A stretch of DNA of 64,000 nucleotides from Steroidobacter gossypii (GTDB lineage Bacteria > Pseudomonadota > Gammaproteobacteria > Steroidobacterales > Steroidobacteraceae), in the NCBI RefSeq assembly GCF_016801985.1, contig NZ_JAEVLS010000004.1:372001-436000 (forward strand), written 5' to 3'. Below, in pieces: positions 43,911 to 52,102 of the stretch. A program made the position numbers and the translations under genes. The notes below the pieces were generated by a model. It did no database searches. It saw nothing but the letters and a program-made list of their open reading frames with translations, and had not been told where the DNA came from. Position 1 is the first letter of the stretch; every line of letters starts with the position of its first letter.

Positions 43911-46900
43911 TCACCTCCGCTCAGCGTACATGCTGGAGAACACTGGCATGGCCGCGCCTCTGATCTCAATGCGCGACAGGGCCCAGTGGATGGGCTGAGG
44001 ATCGAAGCCCTCTCCTGCCATCAGGCGCCAACGCAGTTGTATCGAGTGTCCGCCGAGCGCTTGGCCGAAATCCAGAATGTCTGTTTCCCATCCGCTGCTA
44101 TTCCCTGAGTACGTGGCGCTGCCAGCGACCAGGTGAGTTGCGATACTTTGCCACGCGCCGCCGTCTACGCTGATTTCGATCACGCCTTCGGTGGGTCCGC
44201 CGAACAGTGACGTGCGAGTCAGGTCGTAGTCATGCGTGAGCATGATGCGCAGTGGAACGTCGGTGCGCACGTCGAACGGGACGGTCGCGAGATGCGCATC
44301 GAGGCCGATGTGTTCGCTACCGATGCGATATGCATATTGGCCGCGATGCTTCAGGCGTTGCCAGTTGGTCAAGTCGCTCTCGCAGGTGACCGGGCAGCCG
44401 TGATCCAGCTCGAAACCGGTGGTCCAGTCGGCGGCGAAGCTCTGCTCCGAGGACAGCCGGTCGGTCGTGAGATCGCGCCGGAGGTCGTAGTTCACGGTGA
44501 AATCTGCGTGCTGGCGCGCGTGTACGTCAGATCGCTGTTCATCGCGCGCCGTGAGTTTGAACGTCACTCTGGATGCGCCCGGCGCGAGCCGCACATCGAA
44601 GCCGGTCGTGTACTCCTCATTCGGCTGCAAGGCGATGCCGGCAGCTGAGGCGCCGGCGGGGAATACATAGGCGCCGGGCATTGCGGGCACCTGGATGCCC
44701 GACTCGGTGAGTGGCGTGAGGCCCGTGTTCTTCAAAGTCACGATCAGCTGTCCCGTCTCGCCAGCGTCCAGCACCCCGTCACCGTCGCCACTGGTCTCCG
44801 TGAGCTGCCAGTCCACGAAGGTCAGCGCCGCATCGGAGTTCGAGAAGCTTTCCTTGACGCTGTCATTGCTGGCGTCGTTCCGTTTGGGAGCGAGCGCGCC
44901 GGCACCGAAGCCGCGCTTCGCAAAGCCGCGCCGGCATAACTCATAATCGGTGAGATCGCTGGCGCGCATGGCGAACAGCACCGCGTTGCGCGCCTCGATG
45001 AAATCGGCATCCACAGGAAACATCTTCAGACCGGTGACGAGGTGCGCCAGAATGCGTCGCTTGCGGTCGTCGAAGGCGAATCGGGACTCGTCAGCGAGAA
45101 TGTTTCGTGCGCACTGCCATAGCGCACTGGCCCACACCTCACCCGCGCTATGAATCTGCGGATTCGCAAGCGAACGGAATTTCCAATCGAACGGCCGCGA
45201 CCTGGCGGCTGGCAAATCGTTGCTGTAGCCGATGTGACGCAGCGTCAGCGGGTTGATGGACAGGTCCGCTGAATACGGAAAGCGCCGGACGCCGTGATAG
45301 TAAGCATTGTCTGGATAGCCTGGCGAGCCTGCGGCGGGCAACGTGTCCCACGGCAGATCGTAGTCCAGATTCGTGTATGCGCCCGCCGCGTAGGCGCCGC
45401 TGAACGGCGTCGAATTCGGCGCGGCATTCCGATCGGACGCGGTTGCTGACAACAGCGTGGCGACGAAATCCGCGGTACCTTCATTCAACGCCTGGTTCTG
45501 CGCGCTCGGGCCGGCCACCGCCAGCCGGCCGAACAAAACATGCGTCCACTCGTGCGACAGCACCGAGAAATCGAACGCCGAGGGATCCCGCAGCGAACCG
45601 CTGAAATTGTTCGGCCCGAGGTACAGCTGCGGGCTTTCGCCATCCGCTGGAGCGAACGTGAATGAGCCAAGAAAGGCGGGATTGACGACGACGCGATCGC
45701 CGGCGAGACCGCCGCGGCCGTAGTTGTCATGCTGAGCATTGCCGGCCGCTTCGTCGAAGCCCAGGTCGTAGAACAGGTCGTGGAGATAGTTGACCGCGTA
45801 GAAGGCCTGGACGATCTTCGCATTCAACTGAGTGGAGGTCGTCGGCACCGGCGTGGCAGGTTCGCCCGGGATCTGCACATAGTCGGACGCGCTGGCAGTC
45901 ACGTCATAGAAATAATCGAACCTCGCCGGGCCGCTCAGCGGAGCGCGGAAATCGCCCTCGTCGGGACTGAACATCGGACCGTCACCTTGAAAGTCCCAAA
46001 CGCCGCCGACGGCGACCAGGCTATTGAAAAAGGCATCGGCGTTGTTACCGACGGTGTGGGTCGCGCCGACCGGCAGCCAAGGATCGCCGGTCGAGATTCC
46101 CGCATGATCGAGCGTCACGAGTTGCATGGGCGCCGGCGCGGTCGGCTGCCAACCGTCGGGAGCTGCGGTGGGATGAGGCGCGGTATCGCCGAATGCGTTT
46201 TCGAGCGGCGTGCCATCGGTGTCGCTGAAAACGCGATAGGAGTGAGCGTGATCGTGAGTCAGCCGGGTTCGTTGCAGAATGCTGCCGTCTTCCGCGGACA
46301 CAACGGCACCCCACCCCTCGGCATGCGCTTGATTGGAGCGCCAGCCGAAGATCTCGACATAGTAGGCGGCGATCAACCGGCCCCGGGCGGGGAAATACAC
46401 CGGCTTGAGTCGCGACGGACGCAGCGTTCGAAACGACGCCGACTGGACCGAGAAATACGAATATCCGCCGCGCTGTTCCAGCGCCGTCGGCGTGCCCGCT
46501 GCGATGCCGCTGTTCCTCAGCAATGCTTGCAATGCCGAGGCTGCATCGAGCCTGAACGCCGTGCTGCTCGCGGAACTCACATTCGGGCTGAAGCCGCCTG
46601 TCACCGCACGAACGACTCCGCTGCTATCCAGGACCGCGGCGATACGGCCTCCCCAGACTTCATGAGCACCGAGTGCTTGCGTGTAAGTGACTACGGTGGC
46701 GCCGTGTGGTGACGCATGCACGCTTGCTGGTTGCAACGGCTGCCCGCTCGCGACCCCAAGCTGGGTCGCGTGCGATGTGACAGCCCGGTGGGCCGAATGT
46801 AACAACTGCTGCCTGGAAACATTTTTCGCTGCCGCGGGCGTTGCGCTCTCTACGGTCAGCACAGTCGCGCGAGGCAGGTCCATCCGATCCCGCGCGACGG

Positions 46901-46952
46901 CCGACGAGGCCAGCGTTAGCAATGCAAGCGTCAAAGACCAGCGGTGCTTCAC
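43911..46952 (-). CDS. M36 (fungalysin-type) secreted metallopeptidase
   Basis: A 1013-residue protease. The GTG at 46952 is preceded by GGAGGGCAGGGC and opens a signal peptide (HRWSLTLALLTLASSAVARD). An FTP-type propeptide follows (about 60-250, including GAHEVWGGRIAAVLDSSGVV). The zinc site is HEWTH (467-471) with third ligand Glu491 in ALNEGTADF, as in M36 enzymes. The C-terminal 280 residues contain a CARDB-like domain and a jelly-roll-type module. The propeptide implies self-activation outside the cell. Longer in-frame starts lack a signal peptide. Confidence 0.9.
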   Translation of the reverse strand: MKHRWSLTLALLTLASSAVARDRMDLPRATVLTVESATPAAAKNVSRQQLLHSAHRAVTSHATQLGVASGQPLQPASVHASPHGATVVTYTQALGAHEVWGGRIAAVLDSSGVVRAVTGGFSPNVSSASSTAFRLDAASALQALLRNSGIAAGTPTALEQRGGYSYFSVQSASFRTLRPSRLKPVYFPARGRLIAAYYVEIFGWRSNQAHAEGWGAVVSAEDGSILQRTRLTHDHAHSYRVFSDTDGTPLENAFGDTAPHPTAAPDGWQPTAPAPMQLVTLDHAGISTGDPWLPVGATHTVGNNADAFFNSLVAVGGVWDFQGDGPMFSPDEGDFRAPLSGPARFDYFYDVTASASDYVQIPGEPATPVPTTSTQLNAKIVQAFYAVNYLHDLFYDLGFDEAAGNAQHDNYGRGGLAGDRVVVNPAFLGSFTFAPADGESPQLYLGPNNFSGSLRDPSAFDFSVLSHEWTHVLFGRLAVAGPSAQNQALNEGTADFVATLLSATASDRNAAPNSTPFSGAYAAGAYTNLDYDLPWDTLPAAGSPGYPDNAYYHGVRRFPYSADLSINPLTLRHIGYSNDLPAARSRPFDWKFRSLANPQIHSAGEVWASALWQCARNILADESRFAFDDRKRRILAHLVTGLKMFPVDADFIEARNAVLFAMRASDLTDYELCRRGFAKRGFGAGALAPKRNDASNDSVKESFSNSDAALTFVDWQLTETSGDGDGVLDAGETGQLIVTLKNTGLTPLTESGIQVPAMPGAYVFPAGASAAGIALQPNEEYTTGFDVRLAPGASRVTFKLTARDEQRSDVHARQHADFTVNYDLRRDLTTDRLSSEQSFAADWTTGFELDHGCPVTCESDLTNWQRLKHRGQYAYRIGSEHIGLDAHLATVPFDVRTDVPLRIMLTHDYDLTRTSLFGGPTEGVIEISVDGGAWQSIATHLVAGSATYSGNSSGWETDILDFGQALGGHSIQLRWRLMAGEGFDPQPIHWALSRIEIRGAAMPVFSSMYAERR

Positions 46953-47073
46953 CACGCCCTGCCCTCCGTGAGCCTCTGTTCGGCGAGGCCAGCAACTTAC
47001 TGCGGGGAGCAGCTCGGAACAACCCCAAAAACCCGGCGTTAAGCCTGCATAGGCCGTGTCGGGGGGAGTCTTT

Positions 47074-47460
47074 ATGATCACTCGTGACGTTGTGGCGGCT
47101 GGATGGGTCGTGTTGGGGATCGCCTGGGCGGCGCCCCCCGCGTCAGCCGCGGAGCCGGCGCCCGCAGCCTTCAACAATCACTGCCGGACCTGTCATTCGG
47201 TGAAGGAAGGCGACCATCGGCTGGGACCGTCGCTGCATAAGATCCACGGCGCCAAAGCCGGCGCCTCTTCCGGCTACGGCAACTACTCGCAAGGCCTGAA
47301 AAGCTCCGGGATCACCTGGGACGATGCGACCCTGGACAAATTCATCCAGAATCCCGACCAGGTGGTTCCGAACAACAACATGAAGCCCTACAAGGGCATC
47401 GACGATCAGGCCGTGCGCCAGCAGATCGTCGACTACCTGCGCTCGCAAAGTTCCAGCTAG
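47074..47460 (+). CDS. Class I cytochrome c
   Basis: A 128-residue periplasmic c-type cytochrome. Signal peptide 1-26 (ending ASA), heme motif CRTCH at 37-41, and the distal ligand Met103 in NNNMKPYKGI. GGGGGGAG lies 5 nt before the ATG. It resembles cytochrome c2/c550-type electron carriers and could accept electrons from periplasmic PQQ or heme dehydrogenases. Its stop overlaps that of the convergent gene at the palindrome CTAG. Confidence 0.92.
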   Translation: MITRDVVAAGWVVLGIAWAAPPASAAEPAPAAFNNHCRTCHSVKEGDHRLGPSLHKIHGAKAGASSGYGNYSQGLKSSGITWDDATLDKFIQNPDQVVPNNNMKPYKGIDDQAVRQQIVDYLRSQSSS

Positions 47461-48101
47461 TGAGGAGCGCGACGCTCCGAGCTCGAGCTCCGGCGCGAAC
47501 GTTTCGGGGTTTGCTGCACCTCGTCCTCCTCCTCGATGGCTTCGTCGGCGTCTTCATCGGCGAGCAGGTTGGGCAGAATCGACTCTTCGGCCAGCTGCGT
47601 CAGCTGTTGATCCAGGTCCCTGCCCTCGTCCAGCGCTCGCGTCATCGACTCCGTCACGGACCGGATACCCAGCGCCGCGGCCAAGGCGCGTGATGTGCCC
47701 CAGGCAGCGATGCAGTAGTGTTCGAGCTTCTGAACGCCGGCGATCAACACCGCGTCGCGCGCCGAACCCGGAGCGATCTCCTGAATGTGCTGACGCACGT
47801 CGTTCAGCAGACCTTCGGCCGCCACGTTCTTCTTGCGGCTGGGGCCCTGCTCCAATTCCTCGAACGCTTGCTCGATATCTTCGATGAGCTGCATTCCGGT
47901 CTCCATGCGCCGATCCAGATACTGCTGCAGCTGGGGCGACTGCGCCGCCTTGATGAACCGCGGCGCGATGCGCATCAGCTGATTCTCGGCGCTATGGATC
48001 TCCTGCAGCTCCAGGGTCAGCAACTCGGTCGCACCCGGCGACAGTTGCTTCGGCCGCGAACGTGTCTTCGCGCGCGCACGCGACTTTTTCTTGGTTGCCA
48101 T
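47457..48101 (-). CDS. DUF892 (YciE/YciF-type ferritin-like) protein
   Basis: A 214-residue protein. A very basic N-tail (MATKKKSRARAKTRSRPKQL) leads into the DUF892 four-helix domain (ELLTLELQEIHSAENQLMRI, RMETGMQLIEDIEQAFEELE, VQKLEHYCIAAWGTSRAL), followed by an acidic then Arg-rich tail. The His/Glu positions (Glu in IHSAE, Glu-His in LEHY) fit a di-metal ferritin-like site. The family is stress-linked. The ATG at 48101 has GGAGG upstream; the ATG at 48116 overlaps that site. Confidence 0.87.
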   Translation of the reverse strand: MATKKKSRARAKTRSRPKQLSPGATELLTLELQEIHSAENQLMRIAPRFIKAAQSPQLQQYLDRRMETGMQLIEDIEQAFEELEQGPSRKKNVAAEGLLNDVRQHIQEIAPGSARDAVLIAGVQKLEHYCIAAWGTSRALAAALGIRSVTESMTRALDEGRDLDQQLTQLAEESILPNLLADEDADEAIEEEDEVQQTPKRSRRSSSSERRAPH

Positions 48102-48331
48102 CGAGCGTCCCTCCAATCATTGCCGAATCGTTGACCAGCATTGCAATGCATGCCGCGTCCGCAACGGACGCCTGCTCGCAACGACTCGAGCGTTGCGATC
48201 GTTCCGGCGGATCGATCCGTAGTGCACGCAGTACACAGCTCGATCTGTTACACTTCGCGCCGGGTGTCGCCGAATCAGGTCGCGCGATAGGTTCATGCGC
48301 TGGTCGGGCCGCCGCGCGACTTGACTGCGCC

Positions 48332-49597
48332 ATGAATATAGAGACCGATCCGCTGCTGCAGAAGATTGCCGCCGTATTGTTCGCGCTGGCTCTGCTTCAC
48401 ACTTTCTCCGTCAAACACTTCGAACGGCTCGCGGTCCGCTCGCCGCGTCATGCCGGTCTGTTCCATCTGCTCGGCGAAGTGGAAGTCGTGTTCGGCTTCT
48501 GGGCCATCGTGCTGATCGCCTCCATGGCGTTGATGGCGGGCGGCGAGAATGCTGTGGCCTACGCCGAATCGCGCAACTACACCGAGCCGCTGTTCGTCTT
48601 CGTCGTCATGGTGATCGCGGCCTCGCGGCCCATCCTCCACGCGGTTCAGGCCAGTCTGCGAGCCGTCGCGCACCTGGCGCCCTTACCCACCCCGGTGATG
48701 CTTGCCTGGTTGAGCCTGGCTATCGTGCCGCTGTTCGGTTCGTTGATCACCGAGCCGGCCGCCATGACCATCGCGGCCTTGATGCTCGCTCCACAGGTGT
48801 TTCGGCCGCAGGTGCCAGAGCGCGCCAAATACCTGGCGTTGGGCGTGCTGTTCGTGAACATCTCCATCGGCGGCACCCTCACCTCCTATGCGGCGCCGCC
48901 AGTGTTGATGGTTGCCGCCACCTGGGGCTGGGACTCGACGTTCATGCTGCTCAACTTCGGCTGGAAGGCGGCGCTGGTGGTGATGATCAATGCGACCGTG
49001 GTGACCGCGTTACTGCGCAAGCAACTTCCCTCGATCGAGGGTGATCCCACGCTACAGGGTCCGGGCACTCCGCTGGTGGTAGTGTTCGTGCACTTCCTGT
49101 TCCTGGGCGCGGTGGTCATGTTCGCCCATCACCCCATCATCTTCCTGGGCCTGTTCCTGATGTTTCTGGGCTTCGCGCAGGCCTACGAGGAGTATCAAAG
49201 CCCGCTGATCGTGAAAGAGGCGCTGCTGGTCGGCTTCTTCCTCGCTGGCTTGGTATTGTTGGGCGGCATGCAGCGCTGGTGGCTGCAGCCCATCGTATCG
49301 AGCCTCGAACCGCTGGCGCTGTTCGTCGGCGCGACCTCTCTCACCGCGATCACCGATAACGCCGCGCTCACCTATCTCGGCTCGTTGATCACGGACATCA
49401 GCGACGAATCGAAGTACATGCTGGTCGCCGGCGCCGTGGCCGGTGGCGGCTTGACTGTCATCGCCAATGCTCCCAATCCTGCGGGAGCCTCCCTGCTGAA
49501 ACGCGGCTTCGCCGATGAAACGATCGGTGCAGGCGGCTTGCTTCTCGGCGCCCTTGGCCCGACGCTGCTGGCCGCTGCAGCGTTCCTGCTCCTGTGA
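48332..49597 (+). CDS. Putative Na+/H+ antiporter
   Basis: A 421-residue, strongly hydrophobic protein with about ten to twelve membrane helices. Conserved-looking charged motifs lie inside helices: PLFGSLITEPAAMTIAAL, VNISIGGTLTSYAAPPVLM and TAITDNAALTYLGSLI, the last with an Asp in a broken-helix-like region typical of ion transporters. I recognise it as the putative Na+/H+ antiporter family (PF07399-type). The ATG at 48332 is chosen because the residues encoded before it are not membrane-like and lie in the upstream promoter region. Monocistronic. Confidence 0.8.
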   Translation: MNIETDPLLQKIAAVLFALALLHTFSVKHFERLAVRSPRHAGLFHLLGEVEVVFGFWAIVLIASMALMAGGENAVAYAESRNYTEPLFVFVVMVIAASRPILHAVQASLRAVAHLAPLPTPVMLAWLSLAIVPLFGSLITEPAAMTIAALMLAPQVFRPQVPERAKYLALGVLFVNISIGGTLTSYAAPPVLMVAATWGWDSTFMLLNFGWKAALVVMINATVVTALLRKQLPSIEGDPTLQGPGTPLVVVFVHFLFLGAVVMFAHHPIIFLGLFLMFLGFAQAYEEYQSPLIVKEALLVGFFLAGLVLLGGMQRWWLQPIVSSLEPLALFVGATSLTAITDNAALTYLGSLITDISDESKYMLVAGAVAGGGLTVIANAPNPAGASLLKRGFADETIGAGGLLLGALGPTLLAAAAFLLL

Positions 49598-49602
49598 CGT
49601 CG

Positions 49603-49631
49603 CTGCGCTCCGTGCGATGCACGGAGCGCAG
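49603..49631. terminator. Hairpin after the antiporter gene
   Basis: A perfect 13-bp stem (CTGCGCTCCGTGC / GCACGGAGCGCAG) with loop GAT starts 6 nt after the stop. No T-run follows on the plus strand. Confidence 0.65.
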
Positions 49632-49663
49632 CTCGTGATTCCATCAAGGATATCGAGTCAACA

Positions 49664-49948
49664 CTAACGGTCGGTCACTGGCCGATCCGTGTTCTCACTG
49701 TTTTCGTACTCCAGCTTGCTGAGGAAGCCGTCGGAGTTCGAGTCTACCTTGGAGAAGCGCGCGCTCAGCACGTCCTCGCTTTGCGCCTCGGCTTTGCTCA
49801 ACTGGTTATCGCCATCGCGATCCAATTGTTTGAACTTCACTTCCGAAGTGCGCATCGACGAGTCGCGGGTCTTGTCCCGTTTCGACTGGTCGTCCGCAAC
49901 CGCGGTCGTGAACAGTGCCGCGGCGAACAATGCGATCAAAGCTTTCAT
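49664..49948 (-). CDS. Small exported EF-hand protein
   Basis: A 94-residue protein with a signal peptide (1-18, ending TTAVA) and two EF-hand loops, DRDGDNQLSKAE and DSNSDGFLSKLE, each with Asp/Asn/Ser at ligand positions and Glu at position 12. It should bind Ca2+ in the periplasm or outside. The ATG at 49948 gives the signal peptide; a longer frame does not. Confidence 0.85.
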   Translation of the reverse strand: MKALIALFAAALFTTAVADDQSKRDKTRDSSMRTSEVKFKQLDRDGDNQLSKAEAQSEDVLSARFSKVDSNSDGFLSKLEYENSENTDRPVTDR

Positions 49949-50088
49949 GTATGCCTCCACCTGAAACGACGGTCCTGTAGCGGGGAACGGCGCAGCCCCA
50001 CTGCAGTTCCAACCGAGCCTGCAGGAATGGGTGACGGTAAAGGTAGCCGCCACCGCACACAGCGTCAGCCAGTGACGCGTCGAGCGGG

Positions 50089-50313
50089 CTACTGAGCCGG
50101 ATCCGGTGGCGCGGCAGTGGTCTGCTCGGTCGACTGGTCGTCGGCGTAGGGGCGTTGTTTGTTTTCTGGCACCTCGGTGGAGCGATCACGCACCGAGGGG
50201 CTCGAATCCATCGGCTTGCCCTCGAACGGTCCCTCGTTGTTCCGGTTCGGATCGTCACCGGTGCAAGCCGCGAGCACGCCGAAGGCAGCAATCGAAACAA
50301 ACATTTTGCGCAT
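50089..50313 (-). CDS. Small lipoprotein
   Basis: A 74-residue protein with a lipobox near VLAAC (Cys16) after a short hydrophobic stretch. The rest is hydrophilic, rich in Asp, Pro, Ser and Thr, and likely disordered. GAGGAAAGGG lies just before the ATG. No family recognised. It is upstream of, and in the same direction as, the EF-hand gene (140 nt apart). Confidence 0.65.
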   Translation of the reverse strand: MRKMFVSIAAFGVLAACTGDDPNRNNEGPFEGKPMDSSPSVRDRSTEVPENKQRPYADDQSTEQTTAAPPDPAQ

Positions 50314-50629
50314 GGCCCTTTCCTCGACGTTTCCCGGTGAATGCCTGTTCAACCGGAGCACGGCCGCGCAAGTTCCCATGAGAATGTTTCCGACGTCGCG
50401 CATGAGCGACGCGCACGCCTGCCGGATGTCGCCTTTAGGGTGCAGGTAAAGGCTCCACCGGGCTGCGGGTACACTCCGCCCGCGTTCAGGGCATCTCCGA
50501 TGGGATCGCCGCCAGCGGGCTTGTAACTTTATTCGTGCTCCCGGCCCTGAGGCACGACTCATGCGGGTGGCCAGAGATGGCGACTCACGCAGACGTAAGA
50601 GGAAACCCATTCATGACCGAGATTCTCCG

Positions 50630-52027
50630 ATGATGAAATCCAACCGCCTTTCCGCAGCCGGCGCTGTGCGTCACTGCCTGCTCGCCGCGGTTGCCGTCGC
50701 GTCCGGTGCTGCAACTTTTACCGCAGGCGCCGTTCCCGTGATCCCAGGGGCCTCTACCCATGGAATCACTACACCCGCCGGTCGGGGTGGCACCGTCCAC
50801 CGCGTCACCAACCTCAATGACTCCGGCGCCGGCTCGCTGCGCGCCTGCGTGGACGCCACCGGCCCGCGCGTGTGCGTGTTCGAAGTCTCGGGCACCATTC
50901 GAATGAGCGGCGACCTGGTGCTGCGCAATCGAAACATCACGATCGCGGGTCAGACCGCACCCTCGCCCGGCATCATGCTTCGCGGCGGCGGCTTGTTCGT
51001 GAGAACGTCGGACGTGCTGGTTCAGCACCTCGCCGTGCGTCCCGGCGACGATCCCCAGGGCGAACCTGCCGGCAATCGCGACGCTCTGAAAATTTCGGGC
51101 GCGCCCGGCACCACCATCAGCAACATCGTGATCGACCACTGCTCCTTCAGCTGGTCCATCGACGAGGTGGCCAGCGCCTGGCAGAACTGGAACAACGTCA
51201 GCCTGACCAACAACATCTTCGCCGAGCCGCTGCATCAGTCCATCCACCCCGAGGGCGAGCACGGCTACGGCGTGATCATCGGCCCGGTGGACGGCAGCAT
51301 CACGCTGGCCGGCAATATCATGAGCGGCGCCAAGTCGCGCAATCCGCTGACCAACGGCACGCGGACCGCCATCGTCAACAACGTGATCTACAACTGGTCG
51401 AACAAAGCGACCGAGATGCAGAGCCAGAGCGGCGAGCGGACCAACAACTCGGTGGTCGGCAATGTGTACGTCAAGGGCCCCGAGTATCGGCAGGACGGGC
51501 CGATCCTGATCCGCGGCGACTCGACGCGACTGCCCTCTGGCAGCCGGATATTCCTGGCCGACAACGATGCCGAAGGGATGACCTCGGATCAGTGGTCGAT
51601 CGTGCAGTCGGTGTACGGCAGCGTGAACGTGCAGAACTTCAAGTCGACCTCTCCGGTCGCCTGGCCCGCCGGCTTCACGACCTTGCCGACCGCCGGCGGC
51701 GTAGCGCTGAATCATGTGCTCAAGTTCGCGGGCGCGCGGCCTGCGGATCGCGATTCAGTGGATCGCCGCGTCGTGCAGCAGGTGCGTGATCGCACCGGCT
51801 CGTTCATCAACTGCGTGGCGCCGAACGGCACCTCACGTTGTAACAGGAACGCGGGCGGCTGGCCGAACTATCCGGAGAACCGTCGTGCACTTCAGCTGCC
51901 GGCCAATCCGAACACCGTGACGGCGAGCGGCTATACCAATCTGGAGCTGTTCCTGCACGGCATGGCCGCCGACGTCGAAGGCCGTTCGCGTCGCTCGCCC
52001 GAACCGCCGGTGCTCAGCAGCCGATAA
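50630..52027 (+). CDS. Secreted pectate-lyase-like parallel beta-helix protein
   Basis: A 465-residue protein with a signal peptide (about 1-35, ending FTAGAVP) and the opening typical of bacterial pectate-lyase-like proteins: GGTVHRVTNLNDSGAGSLRA, VFEVSGTIRM, ITIAGQTAPSPGIMLRG. Repeated beta-helix coils follow (NIVIDHCSFSWSIDEVASAW, NVSLTNNIFAEPLHQSIHPE, TAIVNNVIYNWSNKA). The family cleaves pectate by beta-elimination, usually with Ca2+. Catalytic residues cannot be fixed by eye. It fits the plant/algal polymer theme and is followed by a strong terminator. Confidence 0.87.
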   Translation: MMKSNRLSAAGAVRHCLLAAVAVASGAATFTAGAVPVIPGASTHGITTPAGRGGTVHRVTNLNDSGAGSLRACVDATGPRVCVFEVSGTIRMSGDLVLRNRNITIAGQTAPSPGIMLRGGGLFVRTSDVLVQHLAVRPGDDPQGEPAGNRDALKISGAPGTTISNIVIDHCSFSWSIDEVASAWQNWNNVSLTNNIFAEPLHQSIHPEGEHGYGVIIGPVDGSITLAGNIMSGAKSRNPLTNGTRTAIVNNVIYNWSNKATEMQSQSGERTNNSVVGNVYVKGPEYRQDGPILIRGDSTRLPSGSRIFLADNDAEGMTSDQWSIVQSVYGSVNVQNFKSTSPVAWPAGFTTLPTAGGVALNHVLKFAGARPADRDSVDRRVVQQVRDRTGSFINCVAPNGTSRCNRNAGGWPNYPENRRALQLPANPNTVTASGYTNLELFLHGMAADVEGRSRRSPEPPVLSSR

Positions 52028-52057
52028 GTTCTACGTCCCGGGTGAAAGATCCCGCAA

Positions 52058-52095
52058 GCGTCTGCACGCCTCACGGCGCGCAGACGCTTTTTTTT
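52058..52095 (+). terminator. Rho-independent terminator after the pectate-lyase-like gene
   Basis: A stem GCGTCTGC / GCAGACGC (52058-52065 with 52080-52087) is followed by eight T residues. Confidence 0.95.
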
Positions 52096-52102
52096 GCGCG
52101 CT

